Positions 1 through 6,898 of a DNA stretch of 45,058 nt are shown in pieces (position 1 is the stretch's first letter; the number at the start of each line of letters is the position of its first letter). The position numbers and the translations under genes are program-made. The notes beneath the pieces are model-generated. The model was given only the letters and a program-made list of their open reading frames with translations, was not told the DNA's origin and did not search any database. This DNA is from an uncultured Ignavibacteriales bacterium. Its GTDB lineage: Bacteria; Bacteroidota; Ignavibacteria; Ignavibacteriales; Melioribacteraceae. The stretch covers positions 1-45,058 of the forward strand of contig CAMZLW010000045.1 of the NCBI GenBank assembly GCA_947311785.1, written 5' to 3'.

Positions 1-60
1 GTATGTGGGAAATCTACAAGTACGGTTCTGTGAGGGGCATTGAAACTCCTCACTTTAATT
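1..60 (+). mobile_element. 3' end of a group II intron (domains V and VI)
   Basis: The first bases match the distal part of group II intron domain V: a GTA strand, a stem capped by a GAAA tetraloop (bases 9-12), the bulge region CAAG and the closing GTACGGTTC (20-28). One linker base follows, then a perfect-or-wobble 8-bp hairpin (30-37 with 46-53, loop 38-45) in the place of domain VI. The 5' GAGCC half of domain V, the other domains and any reverse transcriptase would lie to the left of the window. The intron end should fall near 53-60, directly before the ribosome binding site of the amidase gene. I see no unpaired branch-point A in the stem, so lariat branching is uncertain. Seen: sequence and pairing. 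Known: the domain V/VI arrangement. Inferred: an intact intron upstream. Confidence 0.8.
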
Positions 61-87
61 ATAAAAATTAAATTAAGGAGTCATATT

Positions 88-717
88 ATGTCTACTCGAC
101 AAAATATTTTCATCCTAATTATAGGATTATTACTAGTTGTAAGTTGCACAAAAGGGAAAAAGGAATTTCCAATTACTGAATTAGAATATCCTGATTATGT
201 TAAAATAGTTAAGCGTGCTGACTGGGGTTGGCTTCCACTTGAAAAAGGGAAAGCAGAAGCTCCTATAACTAAAATTACAATTCATCACGGAGGTGTTGAG
301 TTTACTGCGGATAAAGACCCAGTTAAGTCAATCCAGAGTTTGCAAAAATGGAGTAGAGCCGAAAAAGAGTGGATTGATATTCCATATCATTTTATGATTG
401 ATTTAACAGGAATTATATATGAAGCTCGTCCAATAAACTATCCTGGTGATACCAATACAGAATACGACCCAACAGGACACGCATTAATAGAAATAATGGG
501 CAACTACGAAGTTCAAAAATTTAGCAAGGTGCAACAACAATCGCTTGTTGAACTTATTACTTTTTTATGTGATGAGTTTAGTGTTCCACTTTCTGAAATT
601 AAAACTCACAAAGATTATTCTGAAAAAACTCTATGCCCAGGCAAAGATGTTTATAAATATTTTCAAGATAGTTCAATAGTTAAGCGAGTTGAAACTAAAT
701 TAAATGAACTAAAATAA
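88..717 (+). CDS. N-acetylmuramoyl-L-alanine amidase, lipoprotein (Amidase_2 family)
   Basis: Predicted zinc amidase that cuts the bond between N-acetylmuramic acid and the stem peptide of peptidoglycan, acting in the periplasm. The start at 88 follows a good AAGGAG (75-80); an upstream in-frame TTG at 40 lies within the intron tail and is unlikely. Residues 1-20 form a lipoprotein signal ending in a VVSC lipobox, so Cys20 should be acylated. The Amidase_2/PGRP fold is suggested by ITIHHGG (His66/His67), and by THKDYSEKTLCPG near the end (His174, Cys183), which fit the usual zinc ligands. Length (209 residues) suits a single catalytic domain with an anchor. The next gene, pbpC, also acts on peptidoglycan. 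Intron insertion directly upstream may have changed its promoter. Confidence 0.85.
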   Translation: MSTRQNIFILIIGLLLVVSCTKGKKEFPITELEYPDYVKIVKRADWGWLPLEKGKAEAPITKITIHHGGVEFTADKDPVKSIQSLQKWSRAEKEWIDIPYHFMIDLTGIIYEARPINYPGDTNTEYDPTGHALIEIMGNYEVQKFSKVQQQSLVELITFLCDEFSVPLSEIKTHKDYSEKTLCPGKDVYKYFQDSSIVKRVETKLNELK

Positions 718-737
718 TTCAAATTTTTCAAAAAGCA

Positions 738-828
738 TTATTGTTAGGAACCCAACTTTTTTTTTTGAAGACGTAGTAATCTTAAGGTTACTATGGTCGT
801 ATTCACTCTCTCGTAATGATAGAAATAT
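738..828. repeat. Degenerate TCATTGCGAGGAA-type short element
   Basis: The gap between the amidase and pbpC begins with TTATTGTTAGGAACCC (about 739) and ends with CTCTCGTAATGATA (about 808-821). These resemble worn versions of the element ends seen intact at 10252-10368 (TCATTGCGA and TCGCAATGACA); most differences are C-to-T changes. A small imperfect hairpin, AGTAATC/GGTTACT, lies at 774-791. The right end contains the ATG of pbpC. The family assignment rests on partial similarity only. Confidence 0.4.
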
Positions 829-3143
829 TAAAAAAGATTAGTAAGCAATTGAAGAAAATTATAAACTCAAATAATTTTAGAATATTTCTATCAACGTTTA
901 TTATAGTAGTAATTCTAAATCTTCTCTTTCCTCCGCCTGAACTAAAAGAATATTCGCAAGTTATTTATGCTAAGGATAGCACAATGCTTTCAGCATATTT
1001 AACTCCTGATGATAAATGGAGGTTGGAAACAAAGCTTACAGATATTACTCAAGATATGGTTCAAGCAATAATTCATAAGGAGGACAAATGGTTTTATTGG
1101 CATTTTGGATTTAATCCTATTTCATTTGTAAGAGCCTTTGTTAGTAACATAAGCAGTGGTAAAAGAGTTTCTGGTGCTTCAACAATAACTATGCAAATTG
1201 CTCGACTTATGGAGCCAGGCGAACGCTCGTATTTTAATAAGGTTCTAGAAATATGTAGGGCTATTCAATTAGAATTTTATTATAGCAAAACTGAATTGTT
1301 GGAAATCTATTTATCCAATATTCCAATGGGTGGAAATATTGAAGGCGTTAAAGCCGCATCATTACTATACTTTAATAAGCTTCCATTAAAACTGAGCCTT
1401 TCGCAATCGGTTTTATTAACAATTATTCCTAATAATCCAAATAAATACAGATTGGATATTCTAAATGAAAGTGTTGTTATAAAAAGAAATAACTGGTTGA
1501 TGAAATTTAAGAATGATAAACTGTTTTCTGATGAATCAATTTCTGATGCACTTGATGAAAAAGTGGAACCGCATAGATATAGTATGCCTAATATTGCACC
1601 ACATTTTTCACGGATGATAAAAGGGGAGTATAGCAAGTCCGAAATATTTTCTTCACTTATTCCAAATTTGCAGCACAAGGCTGAAGAATTGCTGTTAAAT
1701 CACGTAAGGAGAAATAATGGAAAAGGTGTTGGCAACGGTGCTGTGTTAATTATTGATAACAGAACAAATTCTGTTGTTGCCTATTGTGGCTCGGCTGATT
1801 TTAATAATAGCAAAATTTCTGGACAGGTGAATGGAATTATTTCAATACGTTCGCCAGGTTCTGCTCTTAAACCTTTTCTTTATGCTAAGGGATTTGATGA
1901 TGGAACCATTACGCCTAAAAGTAAATTGCTTGATGTTCCAACTGATTTTAATAGTTACACACCTGAAAATTATGAACGCAAGTTTAGTGGTGAAGTTACA
2001 ATAGAGTATGCACTAGTAAATTCTCTAAATGTTCCTGCTGTACGCTTGTTACTTAAAGTAGGCTTCAAACCATTTATAAAACTATTGGAGAACATAGGAT
2101 TTAAGCAGATTAAACAACAGAAAAAATCTCTTGGGCTATCTGTAATACTTGGTGGTTGCGGTGTTACTCTTGAAGAATTAACAAATGCTTACTCAGCCCT
2201 TGCTAATAAAGGAGTTCTGAAAAAGAATAAATATTTATCTAATAAAAGTAGAGTGAAAGGAAGAAAAATATTTTCGGAAGAAGCCAGTTATTTAGTTTCT
2301 CAACTGCTTTCTTCTTTGGAACGAACCGAATCGCCTAATCTTGTCTCTTATGCAAGCAAGCTCCCAAATATAGCTTGGAAGACTGGAACCTCGTACGGCC
2401 GTAGAGATGCGTGGGCAATAGGGTATAATAAAAATTACACTATCGGTGTTTGGATGGGTAACTTTGATGGTAAAGGTTCGCCCTATCTTTCTGGAAGTGA
2501 AATGGCTGTGCCTCTGTTGTTTAATCTATTCAACTCAATTGATTATCAAAGTTCTGCCAACTGGTTTCAAAAGCCTTTTGGAATTTTACCAAGAGATGTT
2601 TGTAAAAATAGTGGATTAATTCCATCAGACAATTGTACTGATATTATTAGTGATTATTACATAGAGGATGTTTCATCAAACAAAAAATGCAATCACATTA
2701 AAGAAATATATGTTAGTTTGGATGAATCGGTATCTTATTGTATTAATTGTTTGCCAGAGAAAGATTATAAGAAAAAAAAATATCCATACTACAAACCAGA
2801 GTTAGCTCTATGGTACAAAAAAACGGGAGTAAGTTTCAACTCACCTCCAAAGCACAATTCAAAATGCAAAGTTGTAAGGGCAAAGAATGGATTAAAAATT
2901 ATTTCGCCTTCAGCAGAATTTGAATACCACCTTGAGAAAAATGGGAATCAAGAAATTGCACTATTAGCCACATCAAACACCGATGTAAAAGAAATATTTT
3001 GGTATGTAAACAAAAAGTATTTTGGCAAAACAGAGCTTGGTGAAAAACTGTTTTTTAAACCGCAAGATGGAATAAATAATATTCTTTGCACCGATGATAA
3101 AGGTGGTGAGTGTAGTTTGAAAATTAGAGTTAAATTTTATTAA
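816..3143 (+). CDS. pbpC: Penicillin-binding protein 1C (bifunctional glycosyltransferase/transpeptidase)
   Basis: Class A penicillin-binding protein that polymerises glycan strands and crosslinks stem peptides at the outer face of the inner membrane. It has a short cytoplasmic head, one membrane segment (about 22-38), and a GT51 domain with the catalytic IHKEDKWFYWHFG (Glu89, Asp90) and GASTITMQIAR. The transpeptidase domain carries SALK (Ser349 nucleophile), SLN about 80 residues later, and KTGTS (Lys522). A cysteine-containing linker leads to a C-terminal BiPBP_C-like beta domain (about 690-770), which marks the PBP1C subfamily. At 775 residues it is the normal length. No clear Shine-Dalgarno precedes the ATG; the codon lies in the worn end of a repeat. 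The alpha-2-macroglobulin gene often paired with pbpC is not in the window. Confidence 0.93.
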   Translation: MIEILKKISKQLKKIINSNNFRIFLSTFIIVVILNLLFPPPELKEYSQVIYAKDSTMLSAYLTPDDKWRLETKLTDITQDMVQAIIHKEDKWFYWHFGFNPISFVRAFVSNISSGKRVSGASTITMQIARLMEPGERSYFNKVLEICRAIQLEFYYSKTELLEIYLSNIPMGGNIEGVKAASLLYFNKLPLKLSLSQSVLLTIIPNNPNKYRLDILNESVVIKRNNWLMKFKNDKLFSDESISDALDEKVEPHRYSMPNIAPHFSRMIKGEYSKSEIFSSLIPNLQHKAEELLLNHVRRNNGKGVGNGAVLIIDNRTNSVVAYCGSADFNNSKISGQVNGIISIRSPGSALKPFLYAKGFDDGTITPKSKLLDVPTDFNSYTPENYERKFSGEVTIEYALVNSLNVPAVRLLLKVGFKPFIKLLENIGFKQIKQQKKSLGLSVILGGCGVTLEELTNAYSALANKGVLKKNKYLSNKSRVKGRKIFSEEASYLVSQLLSSLERTESPNLVSYASKLPNIAWKTGTSYGRRDAWAIGYNKNYTIGVWMGNFDGKGSPYLSGSEMAVPLLFNLFNSIDYQSSANWFQKPFGILPRDVCKNSGLIPSDNCTDIISDYYIEDVSSNKKCNHIKEIYVSLDESVSYCINCLPEKDYKKKKYPYYKPELALWYKKTGVSFNSPPKHNSKCKVVRAKNGLKIISPSAEFEYHLEKNGNQEIALLATSNTDVKEIFWYVNKKYFGKTELGEKLFFKPQDGINNILCTDDKGGECSLKIRVKFY

Positions 3144-3163
3144 AGATGTCTTTTCCAAAAACA

Positions 3164-3238
3164 GAGTTATTGCAAACATGTTTTTTAAGTGAAGCAATCT
3201 GTTACAGATTGCTTCGGAAAAAACGCACTTGATAATGA
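3164..3238. repeat. Short hairpin element between convergent genes (11-bp perfect stem)
   Basis: GAAGCAATCTG (3191-3201) and its exact reverse complement (3205-3215) are separated by TTA. The surrounding bases (TTATTGCAAACATG..., then GATAATGACA) match the left part and right end of the element at 10252-10368, including TTTTTT followed by GTGAAGCAA. It is therefore a shortened member of the same family. It could also end transcription of the convergent pbpC and the DUF3108 gene, although no T-run directly follows the stem on either strand. Confidence 0.65.
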
Positions 3239-3248
3239 CAGAAAGATA

Positions 3249-4001
3249 TTATTTTAACAATCCTTCATACTCAGCAAGTTCAGCATCAATAGAACCAATA
3301 AGAATTTTTGTCTTTACTTTTACAGGTATTTTTAATTCATCGTCAGTTAGCCAAATTATTATTCTACCTTCTGTTTTGAACAAACCACCCTCAACAATAA
3401 CTGGCTCAACCATAATACAATCAAATGTGCCGGCTTCCACTTCAATTGTTTCTTTCCCTTTGTAAATAACGTCTAAAGGATATACTTTTTTCTTGTAAAA
3501 ATTATGAAGCTCAAATTTGTCTCCAATTTCTAAGCCAGTATAATCTAAAGTTCTGGCGTAAAAAAATGTAGAAACAATATCATTTACATTTGGTGGAATA
3601 TCGTATGAGCCTTTGCTAGTCTTTGCAATTCCTTTCCTGTGGTCAAAGAATGCAGCAAAATCCATACTAAAGCCACCCTCACGAACATGTTGTTCAAATC
3701 GCCAAGGGAATAAACCTTTTACGTCAATGTATGTTTCGTATCTATCCCGCACTTTGTAAAATGGATCGAAACTAGGAAGTGAATTTACTTTGAATGTTAC
3801 ATGGTAAACGTCCCTTCCTGCAATACGTTTTATTTTTGGAATTTCCATAACAGCCACGCCAGCCGTAACAAATCCGTACTTTACATTGAATGTCAATTTT
3901 TCTCCAACTGTAAAAGCATTATTTTCTATTGTTCTAAATGCTTTCTTCTGTGCAAAAATGCTTGTTGCTGCAAGTAGTGTTATTAATATTAAATGTTTCA
4001 T
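3249..4001 (-). CDS. DUF3108 domain-containing protein, exported
   Basis: Unknown function; the family is periplasmic or outer-membrane associated and common in Bacteroidota and Proteobacteria. The start at 4001 gives a clean signal peptide (MKHLILITLLAATSIFAQ) followed by FTVGEKLTFNVKYGFVTAGVA, a typical opening of DUF3108 proteins. The domain covers almost the whole mature chain, with VYHVTFKVNS, the DPFYKVRDRYETYID stretch, and a late VGTF-like EAGTFDCIMVEP. A longer reading from 4046 would add 15 residues before the signal and is rejected. It lies 48 bases downstream of an unrecognised lipoprotein gene on the same strand, so the two may be cotranscribed. Family assignment is from pattern memory, not a profile search. 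Confidence 0.75.
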   Translation of the reverse strand: MKHLILITLLAATSIFAQKKAFRTIENNAFTVGEKLTFNVKYGFVTAGVAVMEIPKIKRIAGRDVYHVTFKVNSLPSFDPFYKVRDRYETYIDVKGLFPWRFEQHVREGGFSMDFAAFFDHRKGIAKTSKGSYDIPPNVNDIVSTFFYARTLDYTGLEIGDKFELHNFYKKKVYPLDVIYKGKETIEVEAGTFDCIMVEPVIVEGGLFKTEGRIIIWLTDDELKIPVKVKTKILIGSIDAELAEYEGLLK

Positions 4002-4049
4002 AGTTTTCTCTTTTTTTCGGTAATAAAAGTTAAATAAAAAAAACAAAAT

Positions 4050-4796
4050 TCAATAGAGGTATAGAGACTTGACTTCATAGAAAAAATCGAAGAAAAATTC
4101 TCCAATAGGTATAGTAATTTTAATTTGTTTCGCATTATTAGTTATTGGAAAATATATTCTTCCTTGTATAAATGATTCTTTTTCTAAAGTTGTTTTACGT
4201 AATGTGCTAATTTCCCATTCATCTCTTTTTTGTGTTAAGTTTGTTACTTTTACCTCATGGTTTTCGTCTCTTGCTATTCTGCTATTCTCCATATCTTCAT
4301 ACATTTCATTTTTATTATTTATTTCTTCATCTGTTTTTTCTTTATTAATTGTTGCAATGGTTAAAGCAAAATCTAATACGGAAAAAACAGCATCGGTTGT
4401 AACCTCGTTACTGTAACTTTGATTCTCCTTTGCAATTGAATTATCAATACGTAATAACTCTTTTTCTGGATTCATAGCAAATTTCTTTTCTGACTTAGCT
4501 TTGCTTCCATCACTAAAAGTATAATAATATGCTTGCTCTGGTGAAACTACTATCGAACTATCAGATAGGTTTTTTATCTCAACATCAAAAATATAGAGGT
4601 TATCAATTGCCCTATAAAATGCGATTGATACATCAAGGTTTCCAACAGTATTGTTAACAAATTCTTGACCATGTAACCACGTCGTTGTATTGGATGTTGG
4701 TTCCAGTGTAATTATTGGCGAAGGAGTATAGCTGCATGATTGAATGTATAATTGAACTATTACTAATATTGATATTTTTGATTTTACAAATCGCAT
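4050..4796 (-). CDS. Unrecognised lipoprotein, 248 residues
   Basis: I do not recognise a family. The N terminus (MRFVKSKISILVIVQLYIQSC) is a lipoprotein signal with Cys21 as the acylation site, so it is probably anchored in the inner or outer membrane facing the periplasm. The first half is rich in beta-forming residues (DVSIAFYRAIDNLYIFDVEIKNL), and resembles the conserved-partner domains that compare observed and reference values, but no motif is decisive. The middle (about 130-185) is strongly charged and helical, with EINNKNEMYEDMENSR. The tail reads KITIPIGEFFFDFFYE. A gap of 48 bases separates it from the DUF3108 gene. Real coding is supported by the signal and by codon use like its neighbours. 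Confidence 0.65.
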   Translation of the reverse strand: MRFVKSKISILVIVQLYIQSCSYTPSPIITLEPTSNTTTWLHGQEFVNNTVGNLDVSIAFYRAIDNLYIFDVEIKNLSDSSIVVSPEQAYYYTFSDGSKAKSEKKFAMNPEKELLRIDNSIAKENQSYSNEVTTDAVFSVLDFALTIATINKEKTDEEINNKNEMYEDMENSRIARDENHEVKVTNLTQKRDEWEISTLRKTTLEKESFIQGRIYFPITNNAKQIKITIPIGEFFFDFFYEVKSLYLY

Positions 4797-5170
4797 TACA
4801 ATTCCATAATTATTAAAATTAGTTTATCAATAGTTATGCCCAATTTATACTGCAAAAATCGTATAAAAATGAAGGAATAATATATCTTAATGGATAGTTT
4901 ACTAAATAAGTGTATTTGAAAGCATACAGAGTAATTTGTGGATTTGTTTGGACAATGAACAGAATAGCTTACTGATATTAACTAAAATATATGTTTATTT
5001 TCAATATTTTGTAGTTCAAACCAATTGGGAAGGGCGATTTAACAACTATATACACATAGTTTTACATTTAATTTTATTCAAAATTTGAAAAGGATGTAAA
5101 ATGAAAAACTAAGAGTTTAGAGCTTTAATAAATTTGCTATCCTAATTATAACTTAGTATATGTAGCAATA
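4797..5170. other. Gene-free AT-rich stretch, possible decayed gene
   Basis: No credible open reading frame or RNA gene is visible here. Near 5090-5114 an AAAAGGATGTAAA ribosome-binding-like stretch leads to ATG AAA AAC TAA, that is, a good start context followed by a stop after two codons. This may be the relic of a lost gene, or chance. The stretch ends at the repeat element that begins near 5171. Confidence 0.4.
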
Positions 5171-5345
5171 GAAGGCTTTGCAAAACCTAACAAGATGAGT
5201 CATGCTGAACTTGTTTCAGCATCTGTTAGTATAAATTCATGATATAAACAACGATTCTGAAATACTTCAAGTTCACTTCGAGAGCCTCAGCGTAACACAG
5301 AACATCGTAAATTCAGAATGACTTTTGGGGTTATGCAAAGCCCTC
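5171..5345. repeat. Foldback element ending in GGCTTTGCA / TGCAAAGCC (copy 1)
   Basis: Left end GAAGGCTTTGCAAAACCT (5171-5188) and right end GGGGTTATGCAAAGCCCTC (5327-5345) are imperfect inverted repeats. Inside lies a GCTGAACTTGTTTCAGC hairpin (about 5203-5220) and the core CACTTCGAGAGCCTCAG (5274-5290), which recurs at 18446 and 33041. No transposase is encoded, so it behaves like a short non-autonomous (MITE-like) repeat. It fills the space before the patatin gene stop codon. Confidence 0.75.
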
Positions 5346-5351
5346 TAATAG

Positions 5352-6182
5352 TTAATTACTATCAATTATCTTTTTAAGTTCTTTTTTCAAAATTTCTTTT
5401 TGTTTTTCAGCCTCTTTCCAAATCTTTTTAACCTTATTAAATTCAAACATGCGAACATCTTTAATATCAATTTCCAGAAGTAAATTTGGTTTTGATAATT
5501 TTAATTTTTGTGTTAGTATCGAATTTTGCATTATTTGGAATGAGGCAAAAAGTGAATCTAAAGCGTTAGGAATTTGTTTATTACTAATTCCTTTTTTTGA
5601 TGAAACATCAACTGCAACAACGTAGTCGCACTCATCTTGGATTATATCGTAGGGGAGTGGATTAACCATTCCGCCATCCATATATAAGCCAGCCCCTAAT
5701 TTCATTGGAGTAAAAAGAGTTGGTAGTGCGTAACTTGCACGAACTGCATCAATTAAATTTCCAGAAGTAAAATGGTGTTCTTTCTTATTCCAATATTCTG
5801 TTGCTACAATTTTAATAGGAATTTCAAGATTTGAAAATTTATATGTCTTCATCTTTTTTTTATAGAACGAAATAAATTTATTACCCTTAAAAAAGCCAGT
5901 AGTTGACATTGAAAGATCTAGCATATCAATAATTTTAAAAACATCATACTTCTTATAAAATTCTGTGAACTTAAAATTTTTGGATAGAATTAGTCCTTCG
6001 ACTGACTCTTTCATATCTATTGTTGTTAAACCTGAAGCATAAGCTGCTCCAACAAGTGCTCCGATGCTACTTCCAGAAATTATATGTGGCTTGATGTTTA
6101 GTTCTTCAAATGCTTCAAGAATTATTATGTGTGCTAATCCGCGTGCTCCGCCAGCACCGAGAGATAATCCAATTTTTTTCAT
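5352..6182 (-). CDS. Patatin-like phospholipase family protein
   Basis: Predicted serine lipid acyl hydrolase. The start at 6182 gives MKKIGLSLGAGGARGLAHIIILEAF, the family's glycine-rich oxyanion loop (GAGGARG, about 9-15), directly at the N terminus. The catalytic serine is Ser39 in GSSIG, and the dyad aspartate is in YMDGGMVNPLP. About 276 residues is the length of the small bacterial RssA/YlbK-like group. The longer frame upstream to 6284 encodes a phenylalanine-rich stretch and would precede the oxyanion loop, so it is not used. No signal peptide is seen, so it acts in the cytoplasm or at the inner membrane. A TATATTTG element sits 4 bases before the ATG, which suggests a leaderless or near-leaderless mRNA. 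Confidence 0.88.
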   Translation of the reverse strand: MKKIGLSLGAGGARGLAHIIILEAFEELNIKPHIISGSSIGALVGAAYASGLTTIDMKESVEGLILSKNFKFTEFYKKYDVFKIIDMLDLSMSTTGFFKGNKFISFYKKKMKTYKFSNLEIPIKIVATEYWNKKEHHFTSGNLIDAVRASYALPTLFTPMKLGAGLYMDGGMVNPLPYDIIQDECDYVVAVDVSSKKGISNKQIPNALDSLFASFQIMQNSILTQKLKLSKPNLLLEIDIKDVRMFEFNKVKKIWKEAEKQKEILKKELKKIIDSN

Positions 6183-6185
6183 GTG

Positions 6186-6193
6186 CAAATATA
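6186..6193 (-). promoter_or_regulatory. Bacteroidota-type -7 element TATATTTG of the patatin gene
   Basis: On the minus strand TATATTTG matches TAnnTTTG, the -7 element of the Bacteroidota primary sigma factor. It ends only 3 bases before the ATG, so the expected transcription start falls at or within a few bases of the start codon. No clear TTG -33 element is present at the usual distance, which weakens the call. Confidence 0.5.
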
Positions 6194-6331
6194 AGGGAAA
6201 GAAAAATAGGACGCTGAAAAAGAATGATTGTTCAAGAAAGAGTATGATGAAAAATGTAAATGAATCAGTGCAAATCTTGACCAATCATGAAAATCTGTTA
6301 CCTATTTTTTGAAAAACCTTTAAAAACAGAA

Positions 6332-6622
6332 TCAATGACGTTCAACCCAATAATCTGGTCTTCTGTGGTTATGAGAAATAGCTATAATATAAATGTAGTT
6401 TTCTTCCATTGAATAAAGGATTTTATAAGGGAATTTATGTAGTTGGTATCTTCTTATATCTCTTTTGATAATTGGAGATAGAGTTGGAAATTTTTTTATT
6501 CTAAGAACAGCAGATTTAACTTCTTGCTTAAAACGATTTCCCAACCCCTTTTGTTGTAGCTCGTAAAAATCAATTGCATCCGAAAGTTCAAAATCTGCAA
6601 GATTGTCAAAAAGAATATTCAT
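6332..6622 (-). CDS. RelE/ParE-family toxin
   Basis: A 96-residue protein of the RelE/ParE fold, the toxin half of a type II toxin-antitoxin pair. Visible family features are ADFELSDAIDFYELQQKGLGNRFKQEV at the start, a KFPTLSPIIKRDIRRYQLHKFPYKILYSM middle strand pair, and the C-terminal AISHNHRRPDYWVERH, which resembles the ending of many ParE-like toxins. Its ATG lies one base after the stop of the upstream antitoxin, so the two are translationally coupled. Whether it acts on ribosome-bound mRNA (RelE) or DNA gyrase (ParE) cannot be told from the sequence. The pair sits between citF and the patatin gene. Confidence 0.85.
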   Translation of the reverse strand: MNILFDNLADFELSDAIDFYELQQKGLGNRFKQEVKSAVLRIKKFPTLSPIIKRDIRRYQLHKFPYKILYSMEENYIYIIAISHNHRRPDYWVERH

Positions 6623-6623
6623 A

Positions 6624-6836
6624 TTAAGAATCTTCTTGAAAAATATCTCTAAAAGGAACGGAAGAAACTGGATTAAGTCTATGTGCTTTTAATCTTTTTT
6701 CAGCCTCATCTACCCAGACAGCATCAAGCTCAAGATTAGGTTCATCAATTGTTTTAATGAGATTGTCAATTAACAAAAAACGTTCACGTCTGTTTAATTG
6801 AATTGCTTCTTTTAATAAACTTTTAGTAGTGCTCAT
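6624..6836 (-). CDS. Antitoxin, addiction module component family
   Basis: A 70-residue antitoxin of the short 'addiction module component' family (TIGR02574-like), usual partner of ParE/RelE-type toxins. The signature is the helical N-terminal part (LLKEAIQLNRRERFLLIDNLIKTI) followed by VWVDEAEKRLKAHRLNPVSSVPFRDIF, where the tail wraps the toxin. The start at 6836 is preferred because AGAGG lies six bases upstream; ATG at 6842 would be too close to it. The longer frame to 6902 is hydrophobic and lacks a start context. It stands 62 bases behind citF on the same strand, and could be read from that operon as well as from its own promoter. Confidence 0.82.
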   Translation of the reverse strand: MSTTKSLLKEAIQLNRRERFLLIDNLIKTIDEPNLELDAVWVDEAEKRLKAHRLNPVSSVPFRDIFQEDS

Positions 6837-6898
6837 TATCATCCTCTTAACATTATCAAGTAGTAACAGTTTAAAAGTAAATAATAATATTAAACAAT

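Noticed and set aside
1307-1678. Antisense open frame inside pbpC (and similar frames in other long genes)
   Set aside because: It lies fully inside a well-supported coding region, has no homology-like motifs and no start context; it is a by-product of AT-rich codon use.
3191-3215. Intrinsic terminator for pbpC
   Set aside because: The stem is perfect but no T-run follows on either strand, and the surrounding bases match a repeat family; a stop in transcription remains possible but unproven.
5090-5114. Very small gene after AAAAGGATGTAAA
   Set aside because: The frame is only two codons after the ATG; at most a decayed gene start.
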